From positions 1-64,000 of the forward strand of contig NZ_BJZP01000007.1 of the NCBI RefSeq assembly GCF_007992095.1: a stretch of 64,000 nt of DNA, given 5' to 3'. The notes beneath the pieces are model-generated. The model was not told the DNA's origin and did no database searches. It was given only the letters and a program-made list of their open reading frames with translations. This DNA comes from Paenirhizobium naphthalenivorans. Lineage in GTDB: Bacteria > Pseudomonadota > Alphaproteobacteria > Rhizobiales > Rhizobiaceae. This document shows, one piece after another, positions 37,441 through 47,884 of the stretch; the stretch's first letter is position 1, and the number at the start of each line of letters is the position of its first letter. The position numbers were made by a program, and so were the translations under genes.

Positions 37441-37560
37441 TTCGCCTCCTGACGGGTTCAAGGCCCGTGGAAAACTGCTGGAACGCCAGAAAATTCAATG
37501 TTCTGACATGCAATGGGGGCAATCTGCCCGAGATAGTGCCGGCTGCCTTGGCGGCGCGTG

Positions 37561-37597
37561 CTATAAGGGGCAAGCCTTGCAGCATTGCCCGCTATAG
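37561..37597. repeat. Imperfect inverted repeat upstream of dgt
   Basis: CTATAAGGGGCAA (37561-37573) and TTGCCCGCTATAG (37585-37597) are inverted copies matching at 11 of 13 positions around an 11-base loop. It ends 48 bp before the dgt ATG in the erpA-dgt divergent region. Operator or leader stem-loop; role unknown. Confidence 0.5.
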
Positions 37598-37645
37598 GTA
37601 TGAAGGCGAACCGATGGCGTCAATGGGGAGCGAGCAGGACGCGAC

Positions 37646-38863
37646 ATGACGATTGATAAAAGTGCTTTGGGTTTCGGAACGGGCGAACGCGCGATCTACG
37701 CGACTGATCCTTGGTCTACGCGCGGCCGGCTGTTCCCCGAGGGCAGCAGCCCGACCCGATCGGATTTCCAGCGTGACCGTGATCGCATCGTCCACACCAC
37801 CGCTTTTCGCCGGCTGAAGCACAAGACCCAGGTCTTCATTGGTCCGGATGGCGACCATTACCGCACCCGGCTCACCCATACGATCGAAGTGGCGCAAATC
37901 GCCCGGGCCTTGGCGCGTGCGCTGAAACTCGACGAGGATCTCGCCGAGGGCGTGGCACTGGTCCACGACTTCGGCCACACGCCGTTTGGCCATACCGGTG
38001 AGGATGCCCTGCATGAGGTGTTGGAACCGTTCGGCGGTTTTGATCATAACGCCCAGTCGCTCAGGATCGTCACCAAGCTTGAACGGCGCTATGCCGATTT
38101 CGACGGGTTGAACCTCACATGGGAGACGCTGGAAGGGCTGGTCAAGCACAATGGCCCGCTGCTGACGAAGACAGGCGAGGGCGCGCGCGGACCGGTGCCG
38201 CAGCCGATCCTCGACTATTGCGAAATCCATGATCTCGAACTGGCGAGCTATGCCGGGCTAGAGGCCCAGGTCGCGGCGATCGCCGACGACATCGCCTATA
38301 ACACCCATGACATCGACGATGGCCTGCGCTCCGGCTATCTGAGCTTCGACATGCTGGAGGGGGTGCCTTTCCTCGCCGGGCTTATGAAGGAGGTGCGCGA
38401 CCGCTATCCGCATCTCGACCCGGACCGCTTCACCCACGAGATCATGCGCCGACAGATCACACGCATGGTCGAGGATGTGATTGGCGTGGCGCAGGAACGG
38501 CTTGCCCACTTGAAGCCGCGGAATGCCGCCGACATCCGCGGTGCCGATCACACCATCGCCACCTTCTCCGAGGAGATGGCCGAGACCGATCGGCAGATCA
38601 AGGCGCTGCTGTTCAGCCGCATCTATCGCCATCCCGACATAATGCGCATCCGCGCCGGAGCCGCGCAAATCGTCACCGATCTGTTCCAGGCCTACATGGC
38701 AGACCCTGCGCTGATGAAGAGCCACTACTGGGTCAACCACATCGCGGGCCTGAGCGAGCCGGCCAAGGCGCGCCATGTGGGCGACTTCCTGGCGGGGATG
38801 ACCGACACCTATGCGGTGCGCACCCACAGCGAGTTGTTTGACCAGACTCCCGATTTGCGATAG
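37646..38863 (+). CDS. dgt: dGTP triphosphohydrolase-like HD protein
   Basis: A 405-aa deoxynucleotide triphosphate triphosphohydrolase-like protein that hydrolyses dNTPs to nucleoside and tripolyphosphate. HD-domain metal ligands are visible in [10 protein letters not shown] (H), [15 protein letters not shown] (HD plus further H) and [17 protein letters not shown] (D). [22 protein letters not shown] is the family N-terminal signature. AGGA eight bases before the ATG supports the start. It is followed 60 bp later by argS on the same strand. Confidence 0.93.
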   Translation: MTIDKSALGFGTGERAIYATDPWSTRGRLFPEGSSPTRSDFQRDRDRIVHTTAFRRLKHKTQVFIGPDGDHYRTRLTHTIEVAQIARALARALKLDEDLAEGVALVHDFGHTPFGHTGEDALHEVLEPFGGFDHNAQSLRIVTKLERRYADFDGLNLTWETLEGLVKHNGPLLTKTGEGARGPVPQPILDYCEIHDLELASYAGLEAQVAAIADDIAYNTHDIDDGLRSGYLSFDMLEGVPFLAGLMKEVRDRYPHLDPDRFTHEIMRRQITRMVEDVIGVAQERLAHLKPRNAADIRGADHTIATFSEEMAETDRQIKALLFSRIYRHPDIMRIRAGAAQIVTDLFQAYMADPALMKSHYWVNHIAGLSEPAKARHVGDFLAGMTDTYAVRTHSELFDQTPDLR

Positions 38864-38923
38864 GCAGCGCAGAAATTCCACTCCATTTGCGGGCTATCGA
38901 ACTGCTTGCGCGGGTATCAGGAC

Positions 38924-40684
38924 ATGAATCTTTTCGCCGACTTCGAAACGAGAATCAAAAACGCGCTCGAGCAGATCGACAGCATCAAGGAGAAGCGCTC
39001 CTCCCTCGATTTCGGTCGCATCGTCGTGGAGCCGCCGCGTGATCCGAGTCATGGTGATGCCGCGACCAATGCAGCCATGGTGCTGGCCAAGGCCCTCGGC
39101 ACCAATCCTCGGGCGCTTGCGGAGGTGATCGGCGACAAGCTGAAGGAAGACACTGACATTGCCGAGGTGAACGTGGCCGGGCCCGGCTTCATCAACATCC
39201 GTCTTTCGACCGGCTACTGGCAGCGCTTGCTCGCCACGATGATCGCCGAAGGCTCGGATTTCGGCCGCTCGGCTCTGGGCAAGGATCGCAAGGTCAATGT
39301 TGAATATGTCTCGGCCAATCCGACCGGTCCGATGCATGTCGGTCATTGCCGTGGCGCCGTTGTCGGTGATGCGCTCGCCAACCTTCTGGCTTTCGCCGGT
39401 TATGAGGTGACCAAGGAATACTACATCAATGATGCCGGCGCGCAGATCGAGGTTCTGGCGCGTTCGGTCTTCCTGCGCTACCGCGAGGCGCTCGGCGAGG
39501 CGATCGGCGAGATCCCGCCGGGGCTCTATCCGGGCGACTATCTCGTTCCGGTCGGCGAGGTCTTGGCCAAGGAATATGGCACCAAGCTGCGCGCCATGCC
39601 GCAAGACGAGTGGATGGCGATCGTCAAGGAACGCGCCATCGACGCGATGATGGCGATGATCCGCGACGATCTCGCGACGCTCAACGTTCATCACGACGTT
39701 TTCTTCTCAGAGCGCACGCTGCATGCCAACGGCGCTGCAAAGATCCGCACCGCGATCAATGATCTGACGTTCAAGGGGCATGTCTATCGCGGTACGCTGC
39801 CGCCACCGAAGGGGCAGCTGCCGGAGGATTGGGAGGATCGAGAACAGACTCTGTTCCGCTCGACCGAGGTCGGTGACGATATTGATCGGCCGCTGGTGAA
39901 GTCGGACGGAAGCTATACATATTTCGCCGCCGACGTCGCCTATTTCAAGGATAAGTTCGACCGCGGCTATTCGGAGATGATCTACGTTCTCGGCGCCGAC
40001 CATGGCGGCTACGTAAAGCGGCTGGAAGCTGTGGCGCGGGCTGTATCTGAAGGCAAGACCAAGCTGACCGTGCTGCTGTGCCAGTTGGTCAAGCTTTACC
40101 GCGATGGCGAGCCGGTGAAGATGTCTAAGCGCTCTGGCGACTTCGTCACGCTACGTGAGGTGGTGGAAGAGGTCGGCTGCGACTCGGTCCGCTTCATGAT
40201 GCTCTATCGCAAGAGTTCCGAGCCGCTCGACTTCGACTTCGCCAAGGTGACAGAACAGTCGAAGGACAATCCGGTCTTCTACGTGCAATATGCCCATGCG
40301 CGTTGCATGTCGGTGTTCCGGCAGGCAAGGGAGGCTTTCCCTGATCTGGACGTCGATGGCGCTGATTTGGCCGCTGCCGTGGCGGGGAAGATCTCGGATC
40401 CGGCGGAGCTTCAGTTGGTTGCCAAGCTCGCAGAATATCCGCGTGTGGTCGAGGGTGCAGCCCAGTCGCAGGAGCCGCATCGTCTGGCATTCTACCTCTA
40501 TGATCTGGCAAGTTCCTTCCACGGTCACTGGAACAAGGGTAAGGATTTTCCCGAATTACGCTTTGTTAACGATAAAGATAGAGAATTGACGCTCGCCAGG
40601 CTTGGGCTGGTGCGTGCTGTCGCCTCCGTTTTGAAGTCCGGTTTGTCCATCACGGGCACTACAGCTCCGGTAGAAATGCGATAG
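38924..40684 (+). CDS. argS: Arginyl-tRNA synthetase
   Basis: Class I synthetase of 586 aa. The HIGH element is in [18 protein letters not shown] (about 138-141), and the second signature reads [14 protein letters not shown] near 400 with a KMSKR form. The N-terminal Add-1 domain ([17 protein letters not shown]) and the C-terminal anticodon-binding helical domain are complete. The frame opens six codons earlier, but the ATG at 38924 preceded by AGGA matches homologues. Confidence 0.96.
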   Translation: MNLFADFETRIKNALEQIDSIKEKRSSLDFGRIVVEPPRDPSHGDAATNAAMVLAKALGTNPRALAEVIGDKLKEDTDIAEVNVAGPGFINIRLSTGYWQRLLATMIAEGSDFGRSALGKDRKVNVEYVSANPTGPMHVGHCRGAVVGDALANLLAFAGYEVTKEYYINDAGAQIEVLARSVFLRYREALGEAIGEIPPGLYPGDYLVPVGEVLAKEYGTKLRAMPQDEWMAIVKERAIDAMMAMIRDDLATLNVHHDVFFSERTLHANGAAKIRTAINDLTFKGHVYRGTLPPPKGQLPEDWEDREQTLFRSTEVGDDIDRPLVKSDGSYTYFAADVAYFKDKFDRGYSEMIYVLGADHGGYVKRLEAVARAVSEGKTKLTVLLCQLVKLYRDGEPVKMSKRSGDFVTLREVVEEVGCDSVRFMMLYRKSSEPLDFDFAKVTEQSKDNPVFYVQYAHARCMSVFRQAREAFPDLDVDGADLAAAVAGKISDPAELQLVAKLAEYPRVVEGAAQSQEPHRLAFYLYDLASSFHGHWNKGKDFPELRFVNDKDRELTLARLGLVRAVASVLKSGLSITGTTAPVEMR

Positions 40685-40750
40685 CAACGTCACCATTTGC
40701 CCACAATGCACTGGCAAGCGTCGAGTCGCGTAGGGTGAGTGGATCAAGTA

Positions 40751-43549
40751 ATGGTACAAAAACAGGCCGCATTCAGCAGTCGATTGGGGAGTGATAGTTT
40801 CGCTGACGACGATCCGTTGGCGGAACTTGCCCGGATCGTCGGCTTCGAGTCGCCCGTTGAGCGTGATGCCGCGCCGACGCGCCCTGCAGAGCCCGAGGCC
40901 GAGATTTTCAATCTCGAGGATGAACTGCTTCGCGAGTTTGAAGTGTATGATGCGCCGGTACGCGGTGACGAGCGATCGTTCGCCGCTGAATCTGCCGCCA
41001 CCCTGTCGCCCGCGCCGCTCGACGACATCGAGGACTTGGAAGACGTCTTCTATCCCGAACAGGTTGTCGAGCCGGTCGCGCAAGTCCAGGCGATGCCTGC
41101 CGAGCCACAATCCCAGCCAGAGCGTCCGACGGAGCCGACTTTTGAGGCGCCGGCCGAGTCCTTCTTGTCCACTGATCTCGCCGACGAGCTGGAGCTTGCC
41201 GTTTCCGAGCCTCAGGAATCGCAGCGCTGGCCGGTTGCAGAGCCCGTCTCCGAGCCTAGGCTACGCCTGCCGCTGGCTAATTTTTCCGCCCAGCCTGCGG
41301 TCCGGAGCGAGCCACAGTTTGTCGCGCCAGAGCCGCAACCGGAGCCACAGGTCGAAGTCGCTGCGGCGGCCGCTGTTGGTGAAGCGGCTTCGGCCGAGGA
41401 TGCCTTTTTTGCCGACGCAGGCTTCGAATGGAGCAACAATGTGTCCGGTCCATCGTCGGTCGTGCCGGCCGCTCCCGCGCATCGGGGCGTCGATCCGTTC
41501 GGTCTTGATGATCTTGTTGCGAACGCTGCCGAGCGTTCGGTGGAGCTTTCGTCTGCGGCACCGGAATCTGCCGTGCGCTCCGACCCGCCGTTCAATTTCT
41601 CTTTTGCTGATGATCTCGCTGTCAGCGAGGATGAGCCGGTTTCCGCCGAGCCCCCGTTGGCGGCGTCTCGGCTTGCTGCGGTCTCTGAGCCCGTCGGGCG
41701 CTTGGAGCCGCTCGCTGATGTTCGCCCGCCGCTCGCGGAGGAGGAGTTTGACCCCTTCGTCGATGGAGAATTCGATCTTCACCTCGATGATCTCGAACTT
41801 GATCTCTCCGAGATCGAAGTGGATTTCGAAGAGCCTGCCGCTCCGTTGACGCCGGTCGTCAAGCAGCCTGTGCCTTCGCTGGCGACCCCTGCGGCACTTG
41901 CGCCGACACCTGTTGCTGTGTCTGCCCCGGCCATGCCGTCGGTCGCGGCAGCGCCGCCCGTGGCGCGTCCAGTGGCTGTTGAAGCCAAGGCGCCGCCGGC
42001 CGCTCCGGCCTTGCCCGAGTTCGATTTTGCCGACGAGCCGCTGGCTTTCGATCCGTCAGAGATTTCGGAGCAGGAGGAACACGTCGAGGCGATCGCCCAT
42101 ATGGACGTGCCCGAAGTGCCGGTGCCTGAGAGCAAGCCGGCCCAGGCCTCCTATACGCACGATTACGATCTCGACCTCGACGGCGAACTGGCGAATTTGT
42201 TCGAACAGCCGCCTGTCGCGCCCGCTGCAGTACCGCAGAAGCCTGTGGCTACACCTGTCGCGGCCGCGCAGCCTTCACCGGCTTCGATTGCGGCCGCTCC
42301 GGCTGCGTCCCAGCCGCAGGCGGCCAAGAGCGCCAATGGCGGGTTGCCGCCGATGGACGACTTCGACGCTTTTGAGCGTGCCCTTGAAGAGGATTTCCGA
42401 CACACACTGGACCGTCCCTCCGATTATCCCGCCAGCAGTACCGGCCGTATCGCCATTCCGATGGAGCCGAAGGGCCTGTCGCGCCTTGGCGGGCGCAACA
42501 TGCTGATGGCGGGCAGTGCCGCTGTGGCCGTGCTTCTGGGCGGTGGTGCGCTTTACTACTGGCTGAGCGGCTCCACCGGCTCGATGATGTCCTCCGGCGA
42601 GCCGCCGGTGATCCTGGCCGACAAGGACCCGGTCAAGATGGTGCCGGAAAATCCCGGCGGTAAGTCTGTGCCAAACCAGGACAAGGCGGTCTATGACCGC
42701 GTCGCCGGCGCTCCCGTCGCCGATCCGAAACAGGAGAGCCTGATTTCCGCGAGCGAGGAGCCGGTCGACGTCGTGCAAAAGACGCTGATCCCGGAAAACC
42801 TGCCGCTTGAGGGCGAATCCGACACTGGGGCCGAGGCGCTTGGCACGCCGGTCGGCGAGACCGAAGATCCGCGGCTCCTGCCTGACCAGGGCGGAGCCGA
42901 GCAGGCGCCGGCGGCGACCGACCAGCCAGCGACGATCACTCCGCGCAAGGTGCGCACGATGATCGTCCGTCCGGACGGCACTCTGGTGGCTCAGGAAGCG
43001 CCAGAGGCTCCGGCGCCGACGCTGAATTCCCCGGCCGAAACGGCGCCAGCCACAACGACCAGAGCCGATAAACCCGCCCTTGCCGCACCGTCGACAACTG
43101 GGGAACCTGCGAGCATCGTGGCACCGGCCGATGCTCCGACCGGTCCTATACCGATGGCACGGCCTGCAACGCCTGCATCGAGCCAAGCTGCCGTGCAGCC
43201 AAAGCCGGTCCCTGCCGCTCAGGTCCAGACCGCGCCAGTCCAGGCGGCCCCGGCCGCCGCTCCGGCGGCGAGCGAATCCGCGACAACTCAGCCGGCCCCC
43301 GCTGCGGGCGGCTATTATATCCAGGTTGCTTCTTTGCCGTCGCAGGCGGAAGCGGAGAAGTCGTACAAGAATGTGTCCGCCAAGTTCGCCAGCGTCATCG
43401 GCGGTCGGGCCCACGAGATCAAGCAGGCCGATATCGCCGGGAAGGGAACCTACTACCGGGTGCGCATCTCGGCCGGGACAAAGGCCGAGGCGCAGGCACT
43501 GTGCGAGCGCTACAAGGCGGCTGGCGGCAGTTGCCTCGTGGCGAAGTAG
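40751..43549 (+). CDS. SPOR-domain envelope protein with a long disordered cytoplasmic region
   Basis: A 932-aa protein. Residues 1 to about 575 are low-complexity, rich in Pro, Ala and Glu, with repeated acidic patches (DLELDLSEIEVDFEEP, YDLDLDGELANLF). A single membrane helix at about 583-605 (AGSAAVAVLLGGGALYYWL) is followed by a Pro/Ala-rich periplasmic linker and a SPOR domain at 853-932 (GGYYIQVASLPSQAEAEKSY to GGSCLVAK), which binds denuded peptidoglycan at division sites. Type II topology is inferred. The position between argS and nagZ matches the rhizobial SPOR gene I know. A GTG at 40739 is an alternative start. Confidence 0.85.
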   Translation: MVQKQAAFSSRLGSDSFADDDPLAELARIVGFESPVERDAAPTRPAEPEAEIFNLEDELLREFEVYDAPVRGDERSFAAESAATLSPAPLDDIEDLEDVFYPEQVVEPVAQVQAMPAEPQSQPERPTEPTFEAPAESFLSTDLADELELAVSEPQESQRWPVAEPVSEPRLRLPLANFSAQPAVRSEPQFVAPEPQPEPQVEVAAAAAVGEAASAEDAFFADAGFEWSNNVSGPSSVVPAAPAHRGVDPFGLDDLVANAAERSVELSSAAPESAVRSDPPFNFSFADDLAVSEDEPVSAEPPLAASRLAAVSEPVGRLEPLADVRPPLAEEEFDPFVDGEFDLHLDDLELDLSEIEVDFEEPAAPLTPVVKQPVPSLATPAALAPTPVAVSAPAMPSVAAAPPVARPVAVEAKAPPAAPALPEFDFADEPLAFDPSEISEQEEHVEAIAHMDVPEVPVPESKPAQASYTHDYDLDLDGELANLFEQPPVAPAAVPQKPVATPVAAAQPSPASIAAAPAASQPQAAKSANGGLPPMDDFDAFERALEEDFRHTLDRPSDYPASSTGRIAIPMEPKGLSRLGGRNMLMAGSAAVAVLLGGGALYYWLSGSTGSMMSSGEPPVILADKDPVKMVPENPGGKSVPNQDKAVYDRVAGAPVADPKQESLISASEEPVDVVQKTLIPENLPLEGESDTGAEALGTPVGETEDPRLLPDQGGAEQAPAATDQPATITPRKVRTMIVRPDGTLVAQEAPEAPAPTLNSPAETAPATTTRADKPALAAPSTTGEPASIVAPADAPTGPIPMARPATPASSQAAVQPKPVPAAQVQTAPVQAAPAAAPAASESATTQPAPAAGGYYIQVASLPSQAEAEKSYKNVSAKFASVIGGRAHEIKQADIAGKGTYYRVRISAGTKAEAQALCERYKAAGGSCLVAK

Positions 43550-43574
43550 GGCGCCAGCGCCGCGCAAAAGCGAA

Positions 43575-43609
43575 AAAAGAGGCGGGAACCAACGGTTTCC
43601 GCCTCTTTT
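43575..43609. terminator. Strong terminator after the SPOR gene
   Basis: A stem of about 15-16 pairs (43575-43590 with 43594-43609, loop AAC) begins with an A run and ends with TTTT, so it can stop transcription in both directions. Confidence 0.9.
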
Positions 43610-43669
43610 CCTGTGTATGAGCCAAAACCGCCGCTTCGGCTTTAATCCTAGCCCTCTTATGATTCGCCC

Positions 43670-44698
43670 ATGACCCAGACACCCATGCCCGCAAAAGCAA
43701 TGATCCTCGGCTGTAGCGGCCTTTCGCTGACGGCCGAAGAGAAGGCCTTTTATCACGACGAACAGCCGTGGGGCTTCATCGTCTTTGCCCGCAATTTGCA
43801 GGAACCGGCGCAGATCTGTGATCTGGTGGCCGAGATGCGCGACACGGTCGGCGGACGCAATGCCCCGATCCTGATCGACCAGGAAGGCGGCAGGGTCCAG
43901 CGCATCAGGGAGCCGATCGCGCCTCGCTATCCATCCGGCGCCGAGCTTGGCGAGCTCTATCGACGCGACCGTACGTTAGGTCTGCGAGCCGCCTGGCTGA
44001 TGTCGCGTCTCCATGCGTTCGATCTCATCCGCCTCGGCATCAATGTCGATTGTCTGCCAGTACTCGACGTCCCCGTCGAAGGCGCGAGCAACGTCATCGG
44101 TGACCGCGCCTATGGCAATGACCCGGAGACCGTCGGGGCTATGGGCGAGGCGGCCGCGGCGGGCCTCAAGTCCGGCGGCGTCCTGCCGGTGATGAAGCAC
44201 GTGCCGGGGCACGGTCGCGGCATGGCGGATTCACATCACGAGCTGCCGGTTGTCAACACGCCGCTTGCAGAACTGGAAGCGCACGATTTCCCGCCGTTCA
44301 AGCGGCTCCACAACGAACTGATGGCGATGAGCGCGCATGTGGTATACTCGGCCATCGATCCGGATCATCCGGCGTCGACGTCTAATATAGTGATCGACCA
44401 GATCATTCGTGGATCTATCGGATTTGACGGGCTGCTGATGTCGGACGATGTGTCGATGAACGCCCTGAAGGGCACGCTTGGGGAGCGTACTGCTGCCATT
44501 GTCGCCGGCGGCGGCGATGTTGTGCTTCATTGCAACGGTCTGATGGGCGAGATGCGCGCGGTGGCGGCCGAAGTGCCGCTGCTCGCCGGTAAGGCGCGGG
44601 CGCGCGCCGATGCGGTCGAGGCGGCGTTCGGCACCACCGACGCGGCAGAGGAGGCAGCGATCCGCGCCGAGTTCGACAGTTTGCGAGCGACAGCCTGA
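43670..44698 (+). CDS. nagZ: Beta-N-acetylhexosaminidase (muropeptide recycling)
   Basis: Family 3 glycoside hydrolase, 342 aa, cytoplasmic; it removes GlcNAc from anhydromuropeptides during cell-wall recycling. Family signatures: LIDQEGGRVQRI, NVDCLPVLDVP, the catalytic loop KHVPGHGRGMADSHHELP (normally KHFPGHG), and GLLMSDDVSMNAL with the nucleophile aspartate. Its TGA overlaps the ATG of scpA by one base, so translation is coupled. Confidence 0.94.
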   Translation: MTQTPMPAKAMILGCSGLSLTAEEKAFYHDEQPWGFIVFARNLQEPAQICDLVAEMRDTVGGRNAPILIDQEGGRVQRIREPIAPRYPSGAELGELYRRDRTLGLRAAWLMSRLHAFDLIRLGINVDCLPVLDVPVEGASNVIGDRAYGNDPETVGAMGEAAAAGLKSGGVLPVMKHVPGHGRGMADSHHELPVVNTPLAELEAHDFPPFKRLHNELMAMSAHVVYSAIDPDHPASTSNIVIDQIIRGSIGFDGLLMSDDVSMNALKGTLGERTAAIVAGGGDVVLHCNGLMGEMRAVAAEVPLLAGKARARADAVEAAFGTTDAAEEAAIRAEFDSLRATA

Positions 44699-45561
44699 TG
44701 GCGCCCCCGGTCGGCATTCCCCAATCTCCGTCGAAGCCTGGCGGCGTCAGCGCGCCAACGCCGATGGACAGCCTCTGGCAAGAGGCGGGTGCCGAACGAC
44801 TGACCGGCGAGCCGGCGCTGGTGATCGACGTTGCGGGATTCGAGGGGCCGCTCGACCTCCTGCTGTTCCTGGCGCGTAACCAGAAGGTCGACCTGGCGCG
44901 GATCTCGGTGCTGGCGCTGGTCGAGCAATATCTTGAATTTATCGAGAGCGCCCGGCGCATCCGGTTGGAACTGGCTGCCGATTATCTGGTCATGGCGGCT
45001 TGGCTCGCCTATCTGAAATCACGGCTGCTGATCCCGCAGCAAGCCAAGGACGAAGGTCCTTCGGGCGAGGAAATGGCGGCGACGCTGGCTTTCCGGCTGA
45101 AGCGGCTGGAAGCGATGCGTGAGGCGGCGACGCGGCTGATCAATCGCAACCGGCTCGGCCGCGATGTCTATCCGCGCGGTGCGCCGGAGCATGTGCCGAC
45201 GCGTGTCGACAACGCCTACGAGGCCTCCCTCTACGATCTGCTGACCGCATACGCCTCACTGCGTCAGCGTCAGGCGACGACGCAGGTGACGATCGCCCGC
45301 CGTCGCGTCTGGTCGCTCGCCGACGCACGCGCAATCCTGACACGTATGATCGGCGATATCGGCGACTGGACGGCACTCGACCAGTTTCTCTTGCGTTATC
45401 TGACGACGCCGGTCGAGCGGGTGAGCGCGATCGCCAGCGCGTTTGCTGCTTCGCTAGAACTCGTGCGCGAGGGCCGACTGGAAATCCGTCAGGAAAGCGC
45501 CTTCGAGCCGATATATTTGCGCAGCGGCCCGCGAGCCGGCGAACCGGAGGCTGTGGAGTAA
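44698..45561 (+). CDS. scpA: Segregation and condensation protein A
   Basis: Kleisin subunit of the SMC-ScpAB condensin that organises newly replicated origins. The N-terminal FEGPLDLLLFLARNQKVDL is the family hallmark (about 50-68), followed by YLVMAAWLAYLKSRLLIP, and a C-terminal winged-helix region. 287 aa, slightly long at the N-terminus: an in-frame ATG at 44764 (MDSLWQEAG) could also serve, but the one-base overlap with nagZ favours 44698. Followed by scpB after 4 bp. Confidence 0.93.
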   Translation: MAPPVGIPQSPSKPGGVSAPTPMDSLWQEAGAERLTGEPALVIDVAGFEGPLDLLLFLARNQKVDLARISVLALVEQYLEFIESARRIRLELAADYLVMAAWLAYLKSRLLIPQQAKDEGPSGEEMAATLAFRLKRLEAMREAATRLINRNRLGRDVYPRGAPEHVPTRVDNAYEASLYDLLTAYASLRQRQATTQVTIARRRVWSLADARAILTRMIGDIGDWTALDQFLLRYLTTPVERVSAIASAFAASLELVREGRLEIRQESAFEPIYLRSGPRAGEPEAVE

Positions 45562-45565
45562 AGAG

Positions 45566-46303
45566 ATGATGGGCGCGACGCGGGACGGGGATTTTTTTCC
45601 CGAGAACGAGGGCGAGGCGGAGCCCGAAGTGCGCGATCCCATGCGTGAGCGAGCCGAGCGTGAGGCGGTCCGCGTAGCCGAGGCACTGGTCTTTGCCTCG
45701 GCCGAGCCGGTGTCGGAGACTTTCATCGCCGAGCGCCTGCCGCGCGGCATGGATGTTGGTGCGATCATGCGCCAGCTAAAAGCGGAATATGCCCCGCGCG
45801 GCGTGAACCTCGTGCAGGTCGATGATTATTGGGCTTTCCGCACCGCTGCCGATCTCTCATTTGCCATCCGTCGGGATGAAACAGAGGTCAGGAAACTATC
45901 GCGGGCGGCGCTTGAGATCCTCGCGATCATCGCCTACCACCAGCCGGTGACCCGGGCCGAAATCGAGGAGATCCGCGGCGTGCAGACTTCGAGGGGCACG
46001 CTCGACGTGTTGATGGAAGCTGGCTGGGTCCGCTTTCGCGGCCGCCGCCGTACGCCGGGCCGGCCTGTCACGCTCGGCACGACCCGCGATTTCCTGGATC
46101 ATTTTGGCCTCGAGGAGCTGCGCGACCTGCCGGGTCTCGATGAGCTGAAGGGGGCAGGACTCTTGTCTGGACGCATTCCGGCGAACTTCAGCATTCCGCT
46201 GCCGCTTACCGACGATGATCTTTCTGAGGATGAGGATCCGATCACCCAGCTCGACCTTGAGGAGCTTGGCCTCTTGACTCCGGGTGGAGAACCAGACGAA
46301 TAG
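45566..46303 (+). CDS. scpB: Segregation and condensation protein B
   Basis: Winged-helix partner of ScpA in the condensin complex, 245 aa. Key parts: VAEALVFASAEPVS, LSRAALEILAIIAYHQPVTRAEIEEIRGV (the conserved first-domain helix), and GRRRTPGRPVTLGTTRDFLDHFGL. The tail is acidic. GGAG upstream and the 4-bp gap indicate cotranscription with scpA. Confidence 0.94.
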   Translation: MMGATRDGDFFPENEGEAEPEVRDPMRERAEREAVRVAEALVFASAEPVSETFIAERLPRGMDVGAIMRQLKAEYAPRGVNLVQVDDYWAFRTAADLSFAIRRDETEVRKLSRAALEILAIIAYHQPVTRAEIEEIRGVQTSRGTLDVLMEAGWVRFRGRRRTPGRPVTLGTTRDFLDHFGLEELRDLPGLDELKGAGLLSGRIPANFSIPLPLTDDDLSEDEDPITQLDLEELGLLTPGGEPDE

Positions 46304-46397
46304 CTTCAGGTTTAAATGGTAACCCGGCGATGTCCGGATCTGCTGCGGGCGTTTCCGGGCTCCAGCATTCCTCGTCACTGGCCAGTCGGATATTGGA

Positions 46398-47531
46398 ATG
46401 AGCGTGCAGACGACGCAGAGCGATAAATCGAGGCGGACCGCTGGCGTCACCTTCGCGGCCCGTTTGAGCTTCGAGGATATTCGCCACGGCTACCACGGCC
46501 GTGAGACCCTGCGGGGGGTGTCGCTGACGGCTGAGGCCGGCGAAGTGCTTTGTCTGCTCGGTCCGTCCGGCTCGGGCAAGACGACCCTTCTTCGAATCGC
46601 TGCGGGCATCGAGGCGCAGTCTTCTGGACGCGTGCTGCTCAATGGCCGCGCAGTGGCCGGTCCCGACGTTTTCGTCCCGCCGGAGCAGCGCGGCATTGGT
46701 CTGATGTTTCAGGATTTCGCGCTCTTTCCACATATGAGCGTCGTGGAGAACGTCCGCTTCGGTTTGACGGCCATGTCGGCACGCGAGGCGCGCGCAGAAG
46801 CCATGGCGGCGTTGGAGCGGGTCGGGCTCGATCACTACGCCGACAAATTTCCGCACGTGCTTTCGGGTGGCGAACAGCAGCGCGTGGCGCTTGCCCGTGC
46901 ACTGGCGCCGCGCCCGGGCGTGTTGCTAATGGACGAGCCGTTTTCCGGGCTGGATTCCCGCCTGAAGGATACCATCCGCGCCGATACGCTGGCAATCTTG
47001 CGGGAGACACGGGCGACAGCGGTTGTGGTCACGCATGATGCCGAGGAAGCGATGCGCATGGCAGACCGGATCGCGCTTCTGCGCGACGGAAAGCTGGTCC
47101 AGGTCGGGACTTCCGATGATCTTTATCGCCGGCCGGGTGATATTTTTGCCGCCTCCTTTTTCTCGGAGATCAACGAGTTCTCCAGCGTGGTCCGTAACGG
47201 CCGTGTGGAAACGCCCCTCGGCGTCGCGGATGCGGCCGGGCTGGCGGATGGCAGGGCCGTTGCGGTCGCCGTCCGGCTTTCCGGTGTCAATGTGAGCGTG
47301 GAGCGGGGCGTCATCCCGGCGCGCATTGTCTCGCGCCGCTTTCTTGGAGTGGTCGAACTGCTGGAACTTGCCATACCCGGCAGCGAGCGTCCGGTGCGAG
47401 CGCGCATCCGCGCCGACATGCTGCCGACTGGATTGCGCGATGCGAGGATCTCGGTCGATCCACAAGACATTTTGGTGTTTGAAAAAGACTCCGAAACCCC
47501 TTACATCGGGGAAACGAAAATCATGGAGTGA
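46398..47531 (+). CDS. Orphan ABC transporter ATP-binding protein (Fe3+/polyamine-type)
   Basis: A 377-aa nucleotide-binding subunit. Walker [10 protein letters not shown] (about 54-62), Q-loop MFQDFALFP, signature [17 protein letters not shown], Walker B VLLMDEPF and H-switch VTHDAEEAM are all intact. The C-terminal 110 residues form a TOBE-like regulatory domain, as in FbpC/PotA-type ATPases. No permease or binding protein lies nearby, so the partner must be encoded elsewhere. It is inserted between scpB and tatA and ends five bases before the tatA start. Confidence 0.88.
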   Translation: MSVQTTQSDKSRRTAGVTFAARLSFEDIRHGYHGRETLRGVSLTAEAGEVLCLLGPSGSGKTTLLRIAAGIEAQSSGRVLLNGRAVAGPDVFVPPEQRGIGLMFQDFALFPHMSVVENVRFGLTAMSAREARAEAMAALERVGLDHYADKFPHVLSGGEQQRVALARALAPRPGVLLMDEPFSGLDSRLKDTIRADTLAILRETRATAVVVTHDAEEAMRMADRIALLRDGKLVQVGTSDDLYRRPGDIFAASFFSEINEFSSVVRNGRVETPLGVADAAGLADGRAVAVAVRLSGVNVSVERGVIPARIVSRRFLGVVELLELAIPGSERPVRARIRADMLPTGLRDARISVDPQDILVFEKDSETPYIGETKIME

Positions 47532-47536
47532 CGGGT

Positions 47537-47734
47537 ATGGGTTCTTTTAGCATGTGGCATTGGCTGATCGTCTTGGCCATTGTTCTTCTGTTGTTCGGTC
47601 GTGGCAAGATCCCGGAACTGATGGGCGACGTTGCCAAGGGTATCAAGAGCTTCAAGAAGGGCATGTCGGACGACGATGCCGATGCTTCGGAACCGAAGAA
47701 GACCGTCGATCACAAGGCCGACGAAACGAAGTAA
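47537..47734 (+). CDS. tatA: Sec-independent translocase subunit TatA
   Basis: A 65-aa pore-forming subunit of the twin-arginine translocase. Single membrane helix [15 protein letters not shown] followed by the hinge [12 protein letters not shown] and an amphipathic helix, then an acidic-basic tail. GGAG inside the end of the ABC gene supports the ATG at 47537. Confidence 0.95.
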   Translation: MGSFSMWHWLIVLAIVLLLFGRGKIPELMGDVAKGIKSFKKGMSDDDADASEPKKTVDHKADETK

Positions 47735-47884
47735 GCCCTTAATCGGCCGCCAGGCGGCCGGTCTGGTCGATCCCCATCCGTGTCGGCAAGGCCGAGAGGG
47801 AAGGGGACCGGGAGGCGGGATAGGGGGTGGAGAGCGCGTCGGTCATGATGCGCGGCCCCGGAAAAGGCTTCAGGAGCCCGTTGA

